Assembly: GCF_001475935.1 (NCBI RefSeq)
Contig: NZ_LDQA01000025.1
Coordinates: 1 to 64,000 of the forward strand
Source of the DNA: Aureimonas ureilytica
Lineage (GTDB): Bacteria; Pseudomonadota; Alphaproteobacteria; Rhizobiales; Rhizobiaceae
DNA: 64,000 nucleotides
Direction of reading: 5' to 3'
Shown here: piece after piece, positions 38,769-47,748 of the stretch
How the letters are laid out: every line of letters starts with the position of its first letter
Position numbering within the stretch: position 1 is the first letter of the stretch
The notes under the pieces: generated by a model
What the model was told of the DNA's origin: nothing
Seen by the model: the letters and a program-made list of their open reading frames with translations, nothing else
The model's database searches: none
Translations under genes and position numbers: made by a program

Positions 38769-38805
38769 GGCGGGGCGGGTATCCTTCAAAGGATTCCGCC
38801 CCGCC
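38769..38805 (+). terminator. Stem-loop between chvE copy 2 and gguA
   Basis: An outer 10-bp stem, GGCGGGGCGG / CCGCCCCGCC, encloses an inner ATCC/GGAT stem, 11 bases after the stop. No long T run follows. Such stem-loops after binding-protein genes usually keep binding-protein levels above those of the ATPase and permease. Confidence 0.55.
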
Positions 38806-38864
38806 GTCTCTCATCGGGGCCGCGCCTGAGACGCCGGTTCGGCCCGTTCAATTCGAGGTCGCCG

Positions 38865-40406
38865 ATGGCTCCCATTCTAGAAATGCGCGGCATCACCAAG
38901 ACGTTTCCGGGCGTGAAGGCCCTCGATAACGTCAATCTCTCGGTTCAGGCCGGCGAGATCCATGCCATCTGCGGCGAGAACGGCGCCGGCAAATCGACCC
39001 TGATGAAGGTTCTGTCGGGCGTCTATCCGCACGGCACCTATGAGGGCGATATCCACTTCGAGAACGAAGTGCGGTCCTTCAAGGACATCGCCGATTCCGA
39101 AAAGCTCGGCATCATCATCATTCACCAGGAGTTGGCGCTCGTTCCGCTTCTGTCGATTGCCGAGAACATGTTTCTCGGCAACGAGATGGCGAAATGGGGC
39201 GTGATCGACTGGGACGCAGCGCACGCGCGCACGCGCGAACTGCTGGCCCAGGTCGGTCTCAAAGAATCCCCCATGACCCTGATCAAGGATCTGGGCATCG
39301 GCAAACAGCAGTTGGTCGAGATCGCCAAGGCGCTCGCCAAGAAGGTGCGACTTCTCATTCTGGACGAGCCCACGGCGAGCTTGAACGAAAGCGACAGCCA
39401 GGCACTGCTCGATCTCCTTCTGGAGTTCAAGAAGCAGGGCATGTCCTCGATCATCATTTCGCACAAGCTGAACGAGATCGCGCGCGTCGCCGATTCCATC
39501 ACCGTCATTCGCGACGGGACGACCGTTTCCACCATCGACTGCCGCGCCGAACCCATTTCGGAAGACCGCATCATCCGAGACATGGTCGGACGCTCGCTGG
39601 AGGATCGCTATCCCAAGCGCGTCCCCAAGATCGGCGAGATGCTGTTCGAGGTGAAGGACTGGAACGCCTATCACCATCTGAATTCCAGCCGGCAGGTTCT
39701 CAAGAACGTGTCGCTCAACGTGCGCCGGGGCGAGATCGTCGGGATCGCCGGCCTGATGGGCGCGGGCCGCACGGAACTCGCCATGAGCGTGTTCGGACGC
39801 TCATACGGACGCAACGTGTCGGGCGAAGTCCGCATGAGCGGCAAGCCTGTGGACGTGTCCACCATCAACCGGGCGATCGACGCGGGCATTGCCTATGTCA
39901 CCGAGGATCGCAAGCATCTCGGCCTGATTCTCAGCGACGACATCAAGCAGAACATATCGCTCGCCAATCTTGAAGGCGTCAGCTCGGGCGGCATCATCGA
40001 TCCGCACAAGGAGCAGGAGGTCGCGGAAGACTACCGCCGTCAGCTCAAGATCCGCTCCTCCGGCATCCTGCAGAAGACCCTCAACCTTTCGGGCGGCAAC
40101 CAGCAGAAGGTTGTGCTGTCGAAATGGCTCTTCTCGAACCCCGATCTCCTGATCCTCGACGAGCCGACGCGCGGCATCGACGTCGGCGCCAAGTTCGAGA
40201 TTTATTCGATCATCAACAAACTGGCCGATGAAGGGAAGGCCGTTCTCATGATCTCGTCGGAAATGCCCGAGCTGCTCGGCATGTGCGACCGGATCTACGT
40301 GATGAACGAAGGCCGGATCGTCGCGGAGATGACGGCGGCCGAAGCCTCCCAGGAAAACATCATGCGAGCCATCATTCGCTCCGGAGCACAGACCCATGAG
40401 CATTAA
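38865..40406 (+). CDS. gguA: Multiple-sugar ABC transporter ATPase
   Basis: A 513-residue ATPase with two nucleotide-binding domains (GguA/XylG/MmsA type). The first P-loop, GENGAGKST, is at 37-45, with [13 protein letters not shown] as its Walker B. The second domain has the usual degenerate P-loop (GLMGAGRTE), the signature LSGGNQQK, and [14 protein letters not shown]. It powers sugar import together with GguB and either ChvE copy. Its end overlaps the start of gguB by 11 bases. Confidence 0.93.
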   Translation: MAPILEMRGITKTFPGVKALDNVNLSVQAGEIHAICGENGAGKSTLMKVLSGVYPHGTYEGDIHFENEVRSFKDIADSEKLGIIIIHQELALVPLLSIAENMFLGNEMAKWGVIDWDAAHARTRELLAQVGLKESPMTLIKDLGIGKQQLVEIAKALAKKVRLLILDEPTASLNESDSQALLDLLLEFKKQGMSSIIISHKLNEIARVADSITVIRDGTTVSTIDCRAEPISEDRIIRDMVGRSLEDRYPKRVPKIGEMLFEVKDWNAYHHLNSSRQVLKNVSLNVRRGEIVGIAGLMGAGRTELAMSVFGRSYGRNVSGEVRMSGKPVDVSTINRAIDAGIAYVTEDRKHLGLILSDDIKQNISLANLEGVSSGGIIDPHKEQEVAEDYRRQLKIRSSGILQKTLNLSGGNQQKVVLSKWLFSNPDLLILDEPTRGIDVGAKFEIYSIINKLADEGKAVLMISSEMPELLGMCDRIYVMNEGRIVAEMTAAEASQENIMRAIIRSGAQTHEH

Positions 40407-41601
40407 GACCGTCGATGAGACAGAACGGGGCGGGGGCAAGGGTGCCGCCTGGGGCGTGCTGAGCGGCCATATCCGCGAATACGGAATGCTGATGGCGCTG
40501 GTCGTCATCATGGCCTTCTTCCAGTTCATGACGGGCGGCGTTCTCATGCGCCCGCTGAACCTGACGAACCTGATCCTGCAGAACAGCTACATCGTCATCA
40601 TGGCGATCGGTATGCTGCTGATCATCATCACCGGGCATATCGACTTGTCGGTCGGTTCGGTGGCGGGATTCATCGGCGGCCTCGGCGCCGTCTTGATGGT
40701 CAATCACGGCTTCAGCGGCCTGACGGCAGCGGGCATCGGTCTTCTTGCGGGCGCGCTGATCGGTGCCGCGCAGGGCTATCTCGTCGCCTATTTCAAGGTT
40801 CCGTCCTTTATCGTGACGCTGGCGGGCATGTTGGTGTTCCGCGGTTTGACGCTCAAAGTGCTCGGCTCCGCTTCGATCGGTCCCTTCCCGGAAGGGTTCC
40901 AGAAGCTCTCCAAGGGCTTCATCCCCGATTTTCTGGGCGGCACGGGTGGCCTCCACATGACGACGCTTCTGATCGGCGCGGTGGCGGCCGCGACGATCGT
41001 CATCCTGTCGATGCGCAAGCGCGCCAAGCAGGCGAAAGCCGGCCACGTGGACGAGCCGATGGGACTGTTCGCCGGCCGCAACATCTTCATCGCCGCCGCG
41101 ATCATGCTCATCACCTATCTGATGGCATCCTATAACGGCTTTCCGAACGTTCTGATCGTCATGGCGCTGCTGATCGCGGTCTATGGCTTCATGACGACCC
41201 GCACGACCGCCGGCCGCCGCATCTATGCCGTTGGCGGCAACGAGAAGGCAGCCAAGCTCTCGGGCATTCGCACCGAGCGCCTGACCTTCTTCACCTTCGT
41301 CAACATGGGCGTTCTGGCGGCGCTGGCTGGTCTCATCTTTGCTGCACGCCTCAACTCCGCCACGCCGAAAGCCGGCGTCGGCTTCGAACTCGATGTCATC
41401 GCGGCCTGCTTCATCGGTGGTGCTTCTGCCTATGGCGGCGTCGGCAAGGTGATGGGTGCGGTGGTCGGCGCCTTCATCATGGGCGTCATGAACAACGGCA
41501 TGTCGATCCTGGGCATCGGCATCGACGATCAGCAGGTCATCAAGGGCCTCGTCCTGCTCGCCGCCGTCTGCTTCGACGTCTACAACCGCAACAAGGCCTG
41601 A
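40396..41601 (+). CDS. gguB: Multiple-sugar ABC transporter permease
   Basis: A 401-residue integral membrane protein of the XylH/GguB branch of the RbsC family, longer than RbsC because of an extra cytoplasmic stretch near residues 195-220 ([18 protein letters not shown]). Conserved parts are [47 protein letters not shown] and [16 protein letters not shown]. It should form the homodimeric channel for the GguA importer. A strong terminator follows. Confidence 0.93.
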   Translation: MSIKTVDETERGGGKGAAWGVLSGHIREYGMLMALVVIMAFFQFMTGGVLMRPLNLTNLILQNSYIVIMAIGMLLIIITGHIDLSVGSVAGFIGGLGAVLMVNHGFSGLTAAGIGLLAGALIGAAQGYLVAYFKVPSFIVTLAGMLVFRGLTLKVLGSASIGPFPEGFQKLSKGFIPDFLGGTGGLHMTTLLIGAVAAATIVILSMRKRAKQAKAGHVDEPMGLFAGRNIFIAAAIMLITYLMASYNGFPNVLIVMALLIAVYGFMTTRTTAGRRIYAVGGNEKAAKLSGIRTERLTFFTFVNMGVLAALAGLIFAARLNSATPKAGVGFELDVIAACFIGGASAYGGVGKVMGAVVGAFIMGVMNNGMSILGIGIDDQQVIKGLVLLAAVCFDVYNRNKA

Positions 41602-41628
41602 TCGTCTCAACGAAGGCGTGGACATGCG

Positions 41629-41661
41629 AAAGGCGCCGGGAGCGATACCGGCGCCTTTTTC
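41629..41661 (+). terminator. Intrinsic terminator after gguB
   Basis: An 11-bp stem, AAAGGCGCCGG / CCGGCGCCTTT, continues into TTTTTC. It closes the sugar locus. Confidence 0.88.
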
Positions 41662-41750
41662 TTGTGCTTGCGAAATTAGCTCAGAAAGCGAGACAGCTAT
41701 CAGACCCGGATGTATGAGGTGACTTTGAAGGTGAATTGATAGGTCATGAT

Positions 41751-42044
41751 ATGCCGGAGAGCCACGCCCTCGTAGCGACCGCTCATGCCAGCCGCTATCT
41801 CCAACAATTGTGCAAACACTGGGCGCACAAGTTCGCGGTTGAGTTCACGCCGTCTCACGGCGAGATTGCCCTTCCGTTGGGGGCGTTGGTGCTGGATGCG
41901 ACGGACGAGGCCCTAGAAATCAGGATCCGCAGCCCGGAAGACACAGTGCTGGATCAACTGGAGGGCGTCGTCGCCGATCACATTCGTCGCTTTGCCTTTC
42001 GCGAGGAGCTGCGCTTCGACTGGCGGCGTGGCAGTCCGGCATAG
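41751..42044 (+). CDS. DUF2218-family small protein
   Basis: A 97-residue protein. Family marks are the N-terminal ASRYLQQLCKHWAHKF, then FTPSHGEIALPLG (the conserved glycine-containing strand), and the C-terminal VADHIRRFAFREEL. DUF2218 proteins are short, mostly single-domain and of unknown biochemistry, and some sit near iron or siderophore genes. Here the gene is isolated between the sugar importer and the choline importer, which is convergent to it. The start is at the ATG at 41751, with AGG eight bases before. Confidence 0.8.
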   Translation: MPESHALVATAHASRYLQQLCKHWAHKFAVEFTPSHGEIALPLGALVLDATDEALEIRIRSPEDTVLDQLEGVVADHIRRFAFREELRFDWRRGSPA

Positions 42045-42086
42045 GGGGCGGCCCGCGCGAGGCGGTGACGCCCGACCGCGAAGCCG

Positions 42087-43289
42087 TCAGGCGCGCGGTT
42101 CGGCTCGTTGAAGCAGGCCGCGATAGATTTCCTCGTTGTCGCAAAGCCCCGCCAAGCGGCCGAGGTCGTCCACCAAAAGGATAGGGTGGTTGGTCTGGCG
42201 CTTCAGGGCGATCGCGGCACGCAGCTTCAGATCGACCGGCGCGACGATGACGTCGCAGGCGTGAGGGACGCGCCCTTCTTCGCCATCGGCATGACCGAGC
42301 GTTCCGCCATGCCCTTCGATCCGAACACAGACAGGCCGGTCGGCGCTGTCCACTTCGAGTCTCACACCGCCGGCATCGTCCAGGAGCAGCATATCGCCCT
42401 CGCGTTTCAAGGAGTGAAGCGGGCGCATTACGGCGGAGCCGCGCAGCACGTTGAGCGGGTTCATATGGCGCACGAATTCCGCGACATAAGGCGTCGCGGG
42501 CCTCAACAGGATATCGTCCGGCCGGCCCCATTGAACGATATGGCCGTCCTGCATGATGGCGATGCGGTTGCCGAGTTTGAGCGCCTCGTCCAGATCATGG
42601 CTGACGAAGAGGATCGTCTTGCGGATGGATTTTTGCAGCTCCAGCAATTCGTCCTGAAGCTTGGTGCGAATGAGCGGATCGAGCGCCGAAAAGGGCTCGT
42701 CCATCAGGAGAATATCCGCATTCGTTGCGAAGGCTCGCGCCAGGCCGACGCGCTGCTGCATCCCGCCCGAAAGCTCGTGAGCGTATTTGTCGGCCCATTT
42801 CGTCAGGCCGACCATAGCGAGTTTCTCGTCCACGATCCGGTTGCGCTCGGCAACGGGCAGGCCCTGCAGCTCCAGACCGAGCCCCGCGTTCTGCCGGACG
42901 GTGCGCCAGGGCAGGAGGGCGAATTGCTGAAAGACCATCGACACGGTGTGCGTGCGGATATCGCGCAAGGTCGTCTCGTCGCAGGCGGCGACATCGATCG
43001 CGCGCTCGCGATGTCGTACCAGAACCTCGCCGCGCGCCACGTCGTTGAGCCGGTTGACCGCGCGCAGGATCGTGGATTTGCCCGAGCCGGACAGACCCAT
43101 CAGGACGCAGATCTCGCCTCGATCGACAGTAAAGCTGACACCAGCCGCACCCAGGACGGCGTTCGTTGCCTGCAGGATTTCGTCTCGTGTCTTGCCTTGA
43201 TCGACCAGACGGAGCGCTTCTGCGCGCCGCTCGCCGAAGACGATGTCGAGGTTACGGAATTCGATCGCGGGAAGGGTGGTCTCGGCCAT
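42087..43289 (-). CDS. choV: Choline ABC transporter ATPase
   Basis: A 400-residue ATPase of the ProV/ChoV type. Walker A GLSGSGKST is at 65-73, the signature LSGGMQQR at 173-180, and LLMDEPFSALDPL is the Walker B. The start, with IVFGERRAEALRLVDQGKTRDEI, is typical of ProV-like proteins. The C-terminal 110 residues look like CBS-type regulatory domains, which sense osmolarity or ionic strength in OpuA and ProV. It starts 3 bp after choW. Confidence 0.92.
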   Translation of the reverse strand: MAETTLPAIEFRNLDIVFGERRAEALRLVDQGKTRDEILQATNAVLGAAGVSFTVDRGEICVLMGLSGSGKSTILRAVNRLNDVARGEVLVRHRERAIDVAACDETTLRDIRTHTVSMVFQQFALLPWRTVRQNAGLGLELQGLPVAERNRIVDEKLAMVGLTKWADKYAHELSGGMQQRVGLARAFATNADILLMDEPFSALDPLIRTKLQDELLELQKSIRKTILFVSHDLDEALKLGNRIAIMQDGHIVQWGRPDDILLRPATPYVAEFVRHMNPLNVLRGSAVMRPLHSLKREGDMLLLDDAGGVRLEVDSADRPVCVRIEGHGGTLGHADGEEGRVPHACDVIVAPVDLKLRAAIALKRQTNHPILLVDDLGRLAGLCDNEEIYRGLLQRAEPRA

Positions 43290-43292
43290 GGG

Positions 43293-44147
43293 TCAGCGTC
43301 CTTTTGCGCGACGCGGTTCGGGCGCCTTGCAGATTCGATCGAGAAGGATGGCGAGGATGACGATGGCGAGCCCGGCCTCGAAGCCCATGCCGATATTGAC
43401 GGTGTTGAGGGCGCGCACGACGGGCTTGCCCAGTCCATCAGCACCGACGAGAGCTGCGATCACGACCATCGATAGGCTCAACATGATGCATTGCGTGACG
43501 CCCGCCATGATGGTCGGTAAAGCGTGTGGCAGTTCGACCTTATAGAGAAGTTGGCGCTTGGTGGCGCCGAATGCGCTGCCAGCCTCATGCAGGGCGCTCG
43601 GTACGGCGGATATGCCGAGATAGGTGAGTCGGATGGGAGCCGGAAGGGCGAAGATGACCGTCGAGATCAAGCCCGGCACAGCGCCGAGACCGAAAAGCAC
43701 GAGCGTGGGGATGAGATAGACGAAGGTCGGGATCGTTTGCATCAGATCGAGAAAAGGCCGAAGGGCCGTGTAGACCCAAGGGCGATGGGCTGCGACGACG
43801 CCGAGCGGAACGCCGATCAGCACGCAAACGAGGGTCGCGCAGAAGACGAGGGAAAGGGTCTGGATCGTCTCCGTCCAATAGCCGAGATTGACGATCAGAA
43901 GCAGGGAGAAAACGGCAAAAAGCGCCAGCCCGATCGAGCGGTGAAGCAGCCATGTGCCTGCGGCGACGAGCGCGATGAAGACGAGCGGAGGGATCAAGGA
44001 CAGGCCTGCGGTCAGGCCGTCGATCAGCGCGCCTAGAACGAGCGAGATCGTGTCGAAAAAGCCCTGTGCGTGGCTTGTCAGGCCATTCACGAGGTCGCGA
44101 AGCCAGACCCCGAGGGGTATCTTATGATTGGTCAGCCAATCGAGCAT
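43293..44147 (-). CDS. choW: Choline ABC transporter permease
   Basis: A 284-residue inner-membrane permease of the ProW/OpuAB type with about six to seven hydrophobic segments and the binding-protein-dependent transport motif (PTFVYLIPTLVLFGLGAVPGLIS, then EAGSAFGATKRQLLYKVELPHALPTIMAGV, the EAA loop). It should form the translocation path for choline with ChoV. It follows choX by 188 bp containing a terminator-like hairpin. Confidence 0.92.
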   Translation of the reverse strand: MLDWLTNHKIPLGVWLRDLVNGLTSHAQGFFDTISLVLGALIDGLTAGLSLIPPLVFIALVAAGTWLLHRSIGLALFAVFSLLLIVNLGYWTETIQTLSLVFCATLVCVLIGVPLGVVAAHRPWVYTALRPFLDLMQTIPTFVYLIPTLVLFGLGAVPGLISTVIFALPAPIRLTYLGISAVPSALHEAGSAFGATKRQLLYKVELPHALPTIMAGVTQCIMLSLSMVVIAALVGADGLGKPVVRALNTVNIGMGFEAGLAIVILAILLDRICKAPEPRRAKGR

Positions 44148-44284
44148 ACAGGATGATCCCTTGAGTCTCGGCTCGAAATGAAAGGCCGGCGCCCTGCGAA
44201 AGGCGAAGAGCGCCAGAGGGCCGGCAGGAGACTATAGACGGTGCGGCGGTGACCGCTGCGTCAGCGGCCCCGAGGGGTACACGA

Positions 44285-44322
44285 AAACAAAAAGAGCGCT
44301 CGGCCTGCTGGTCAGACCGAGC
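44285..44322 (-). terminator. Terminator or attenuator between choX and choW
   Basis: On the minus strand GCTCGGTC, a short loop and GGCCGAGC are followed by GCTCTTTTTG. The stem allows one G-U pair. It lies just after the choX stop and should give more ChoX than ChoWV. Confidence 0.7.
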
Positions 44323-44335
44323 GACAGTTCTCAGA

Positions 44336-45286
44336 TCATTTCGAAAGAGCGGCGGACACGGCAGCCTCTGCTGGCTTTCCGTCGAATGTCGTCACACCGT
44401 CGAGCCAAGGCTTCCAGGTCTCGGGATGGGCTGCGAGCCATTGTTTCGCGGCGGCCTCTGGCGCCTTTCCGTCATTCAGGATCGCGCCCATGATCTCGTT
44501 TTCCATCGGCAGCGAGAAGACGATATTCGAAAGCAGTTTGCCCACATTCGGACACTCGGTCGTATATCCCTTGCGAACTAGGGTATAGATCGTCGCGCCA
44601 CCATAGTTGGGGCCGAATACATCGTCGCCGCCCGAAAGGTAGGAGATCTTGAAGTTCGAGTTCATGGGATGGGGCTCCCAACCCAGGAAGACCACGGGCT
44701 TCTCACCGCGCGTCTGACGCGCGACTTGGGACAGCATGCCTTGTTCGGAGGACTCCACCAGTTCGAACTTGCCGAGGCCGAACTTGTTGTCGGCGATCAT
44801 CTTCAAGATTAGCCGGTTGCCGTCATTGCCAGGTTCGATGCCGTAGATCTTGCCACCGAGCTGGTCGTAGAACTTTCCGATATCGGCGAAGGATTTCAGG
44901 CCTTCATTGTAGAGATAGGTCGGTACGGCCAGCGTATATTTGGCGCCTTCCAGATTGACGCGCACCGTTTCGATAGACCCGTCCGTCTTGTAGGGCGCGA
45001 GATCGGCCTCCATGGTCGGCATCCAGTTGCCGAGAAAAACGTCGATATCCTTGTTCTTCATAGAGGCGAAGGTGACGGGCAAGGCCAGCACATCCGTCTT
45101 GGGCTTGTAACCCAAGGCCGATAGGAGAGTGGAAACCGAAGCCGTCGTCGAGGTGATGTCTGTCCATCCCACATCGGCGAAGCGAACTGCTTGGCAGCTC
45201 GCCGGATCTGCAGCGTGTGCCGGGGGTGCCGAAGCGGCCAGTGCTAAAACGAGGCCTGTCAGGGCGAGGTGGCGGGACATCATCAT
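44336..45286 (-). CDS. choX: Choline-binding periplasmic protein
   Basis: A 316-residue binding protein with a signal peptide ending PAHAAD. The mature sequence follows the Sinorhizobium ChoX pattern closely, compared from memory: VRFADVGWTDITSTTA, ALPVTFASMKNKDIDVFLGNWMPTME, KIYGIEPGNDGNRL, VESSEQGMLSQVAR and VFLGWEPHPMNSNF, then GGDDVFGPNYGGATIYT. The Trp/Tyr residues in those stretches build the cage for the trimethylammonium group. The first of three ATGs at 45286 has AGGAG eight bases upstream. It is divergent from the bet genes and likely BetI-controlled. Confidence 0.93.
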   Translation of the reverse strand: MMMSRHLALTGLVLALAASAPPAHAADPASCQAVRFADVGWTDITSTTASVSTLLSALGYKPKTDVLALPVTFASMKNKDIDVFLGNWMPTMEADLAPYKTDGSIETVRVNLEGAKYTLAVPTYLYNEGLKSFADIGKFYDQLGGKIYGIEPGNDGNRLILKMIADNKFGLGKFELVESSEQGMLSQVARQTRGEKPVVFLGWEPHPMNSNFKISYLSGGDDVFGPNYGGATIYTLVRKGYTTECPNVGKLLSNIVFSLPMENEIMGAILNDGKAPEAAAKQWLAAHPETWKPWLDGVTTFDGKPAEAAVSAALSK

Positions 45287-45416
45287 TCGGTATGCTCCTG
45301 ATCATAGAGAGCCAAAGCTCTCGGGCGCAAAATACACGATGTCAGTCGCTGATCGGTGGAACAATCAACGGGTTTGAAGCCATTCCAAATGCGTTCCGTG
45401 GATCTGTCAAGACGTC

Positions 45417-45436
45417 TATTGAACAATCGTTCAATA
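45417..45436. promoter_or_regulatory. BetI operator, perfect palindrome
   Basis: TATTGAACAATCGTTCAATA is a perfect 8-4-8 inverted repeat (arms TATTGAAC and GTTCAATA). It shares the ATTGAAC half-site with the E. coli and Vibrio BetI operators as I recall them. It lies between the divergent choline import and oxidation genes. Confidence 0.72.
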
Positions 45437-45569
45437 TTATGGAAGCCAGAGCATTCTTCGATGAAAGCTTGATCGTTCTGCTTCTGATTTGTGCGTTGCA
45501 TGATGGATGCGAGCTTCAACTTTTGTAGGAAAACGTGTCGCTCCCGTCCTGCTGAGCTCGAATGCCTTG

Positions 45570-45587
45570 ATTGAATGACCGATCAGT
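45570..45587 (+). promoter_or_regulatory. Second, imperfect BetI-like site
   Basis: ATTGAATGACCGATCAGT matches most positions of the E. coli-type BetI site (ATTGAA...CAATCAAT form). It ends 35 bp before the betI-betB start codon, where a repressor would block transcription. Confidence 0.45.
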
Positions 45588-45622
45588 TTCTGCTATCGCC
45601 TCTCTACTCCCGGAGGTGAACG

Positions 45623-47734
45623 ATGGCTCGCATGGACAGTGTTTCGCGATTCGGCGCAGAGGATCAGCGTCGTCGTCAACTCATCGAGGCGACGATCGAC
45701 GCGCTCGCCGATGTCGGATTTGCCGCCTCCAGCCTGTCGGAAATCGCGGGCCGGGCCGGGGTCGCGCCCTCGCTCGTGTCGCACTATTTCGGTGACAAGG
45801 AAGGGCTGCTGGAATCCACCCTGCGCCATCTGGCCAACCGTGTTTCCAACAGCGCGCGGCTGCGGCTGGCGCGCGCGGACGGGCCGCGCGAACGCATTCA
45901 GGCCGTTATCGACGCCAATCTCGCTCCTGAAGAATTCGACGCGCGCACATGTTCGGTCTGGCTCGCCTTCTGGGGGCAGGTGCTGCACTCGGCACGGCTG
46001 AAGCGGGTTCAGCGTGTCTACCAAAAGCGCATGCTGTCCAATCTGCGGCATGAGCTCAAATTTCTCTGCAACGCGGACGACGCCAACAGGATCTCGATTG
46101 CCATAGCGGCCGTGATCGACGGGCTCTGGCTTCGCTCTACCTTATCGGACGTGGCGGAGACGGATAGTTTCTCAGCCCGCGCCATCGCGACGAGCTTTGC
46201 CGATCAGCAGATCGGCGCGGCGCGGCCCCGTGATTCGGGTGAGATGGTGCGTGCGCCCCGGCGCGCCGACGGCGTGCGCGTTCTGACGAGCCATGTCGGC
46301 GGCGACTATCTGCCGCTAGCGGCCGACGCCGAAACCTTTCCGACGCTCAATCCGGCGACGGGCGAGGTTCTGGCTGAAATCGCCATCGCCGGTGAAGCCG
46401 AGGTCGATCACGCCGTGGCCGTCGCCCGCGAGGCGCAACGGGCCTGGGGCGCGATGACGGGCGCCGAGCGGGGCCGCATTCTTCAGCGCGTGGCCATGCG
46501 CCTGCGCGAACGCAACGGCGAACTCGCCATGCTGGAGACGCGCGACACCGGCAAGCCGATTCAAGAAACACAGGCGGTCGATGTTCTTTCGGGCGCCGAC
46601 TGTATCGAGTATTTCGCGGGGCTTGCCGCAAGTCTGGCGGGCGAGCATGTCGATCTCGGCCCCTCGGCGTTCGGTTATACGAGGCGCGAGCCGCTGGGCG
46701 TCGTGGCCGGAATCGGGGCGTGGAATTATCCGATCCAGATCGCTTGCTGGAAGGCCGCCCCCGCGCTCGCGGCCGGAAACAGCTTCATTTTCAAACCGGC
46801 CGAACTCACGCCACTGACCGCGCTGAAGCTTGCGGAAGTGATGACCGAGTGCGGCGTTCCCGCCGGGGTGTTCAACGTGGTGCAGGGGGATGGGCGCACT
46901 GGCCGTCTTCTCTCCCGCCATTCTGGTATCGCCAAGATTTCGCTGACCGGCGAAGTCGGTACCGGCAAGAAGGTGATGGCGGACGCGAGTTCCACCCTCA
47001 AGCAGGTGACGCTGGAGCTCGGCGGCAAGTCGCCGCTCATCGTATTCCCCGACGCCGATTTGGACGACGCGGTCGGCGGCGCGCTTCTCGCCAACTTCTA
47101 TTCCGCTGGCGAGGTCTGCTCCAATGGCACCCGCGTCTTCGTGCACGAGGACGTGCGTGAGGCATTCCTCGCGAGGCTCGCCGAGCGCACGCGCGCTATG
47201 GTGGTGGGTGATCCCTGCGACCCCGCGACCCATGTCGGCGCGCTGATCTCGCAAGCGCATATGAGCAAAGTGCTGTCCTATATCGAGGAGGGGCAACGCG
47301 AGGGTGCGCGGCTCCTCGTAGGCGGCAACCGAGAGACGACGGGGGCGCTGGCCAGGGGCTGTTTCGTGCAGCCGACCATTTTCGACGCCTGCACCGACGA
47401 TATGCGCATCGTACGCGAGGAAATCTTTGGTCCGGTCATGACCGTCCTGTCCTTTCGAGAAGAGGATGAGGTCATCTCCCGCGCCAACGACACTCCGTTC
47501 GGTCTGGCGGCAGGCGTCTTCACGCGCGATCTGGGACGCGCGCACCGCGTCGTGGCGAAGCTTCAAGCCGGCACGACCTGGATCAACACCTATAACATCA
47601 CGCCGATCGAACTGCCCTTCGGCGGCGTCAAGCAGTCGGGTCTCGGGCGCGAGAACGGGCGAGCAGCGCTTCTCGCGCATACGGAAGTGAAGAGCGTCTA
47701 CGTCAATCTCGGTTCTGTCGACGCACCCTATTGA
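45623..47734 (+). CDS. betI-betB: BetI-BetB fusion: choline-sensing TetR repressor joined to betaine aldehyde dehydrogenase
   Basis: One 703-codon frame with no stop. Residues 1 to about 200 are a complete BetI/TetR repressor: DNA-binding helices with [25 protein letters not shown] (38-62), then the ligand domain ending [12 protein letters not shown] and FADQQIGAA. Residues about 208-703 are a complete NAD-dependent aldehyde dehydrogenase that oxidises betaine aldehyde to glycine betaine: N368 (GAWNYP), E466 (LELGGKSP) and C499 (GEVCSNGTR). The joint is a short polar stretch around residues 200-215. Normally betI and betB are separate. M208 (ATG at 46244) could be an internal BetB start giving about 496 residues. 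A TGA in another frame at 46231 means a single missing base could explain the fusion. Ribosome site CCGGAGG; betA follows after 14 bp. Confidence 0.85.
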   Translation: MARMDSVSRFGAEDQRRRQLIEATIDALADVGFAASSLSEIAGRAGVAPSLVSHYFGDKEGLLESTLRHLANRVSNSARLRLARADGPRERIQAVIDANLAPEEFDARTCSVWLAFWGQVLHSARLKRVQRVYQKRMLSNLRHELKFLCNADDANRISIAIAAVIDGLWLRSTLSDVAETDSFSARAIATSFADQQIGAARPRDSGEMVRAPRRADGVRVLTSHVGGDYLPLAADAETFPTLNPATGEVLAEIAIAGEAEVDHAVAVAREAQRAWGAMTGAERGRILQRVAMRLRERNGELAMLETRDTGKPIQETQAVDVLSGADCIEYFAGLAASLAGEHVDLGPSAFGYTRREPLGVVAGIGAWNYPIQIACWKAAPALAAGNSFIFKPAELTPLTALKLAEVMTECGVPAGVFNVVQGDGRTGRLLSRHSGIAKISLTGEVGTGKKVMADASSTLKQVTLELGGKSPLIVFPDADLDDAVGGALLANFYSAGEVCSNGTRVFVHEDVREAFLARLAERTRAMVVGDPCDPATHVGALISQAHMSKVLSYIEEGQREGARLLVGGNRETTGALARGCFVQPTIFDACTDDMRIVREEIFGPVMTVLSFREEDEVISRANDTPFGLAAGVFTRDLGRAHRVVAKLQAGTTWINTYNITPIELPFGGVKQSGLGRENGRAALLAHTEVKSVYVNLGSVDAPY

Positions 47735-47748
47735 TCGGAGGACAAGCC

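Larger units (their letters stand above)
45287..45622. other. 336-bp divergent regulatory region between choX and betI-betB
   Basis: There is no gene here. It is clearly AT-richer than the neighbours and holds two BetI-like operator sequences, one near the middle (45417-45436) and one 35 bp before the betI-betB start (45570-45587). It must carry both divergent promoters. I see no perfect -35/-10 pair. Confidence 0.7.
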
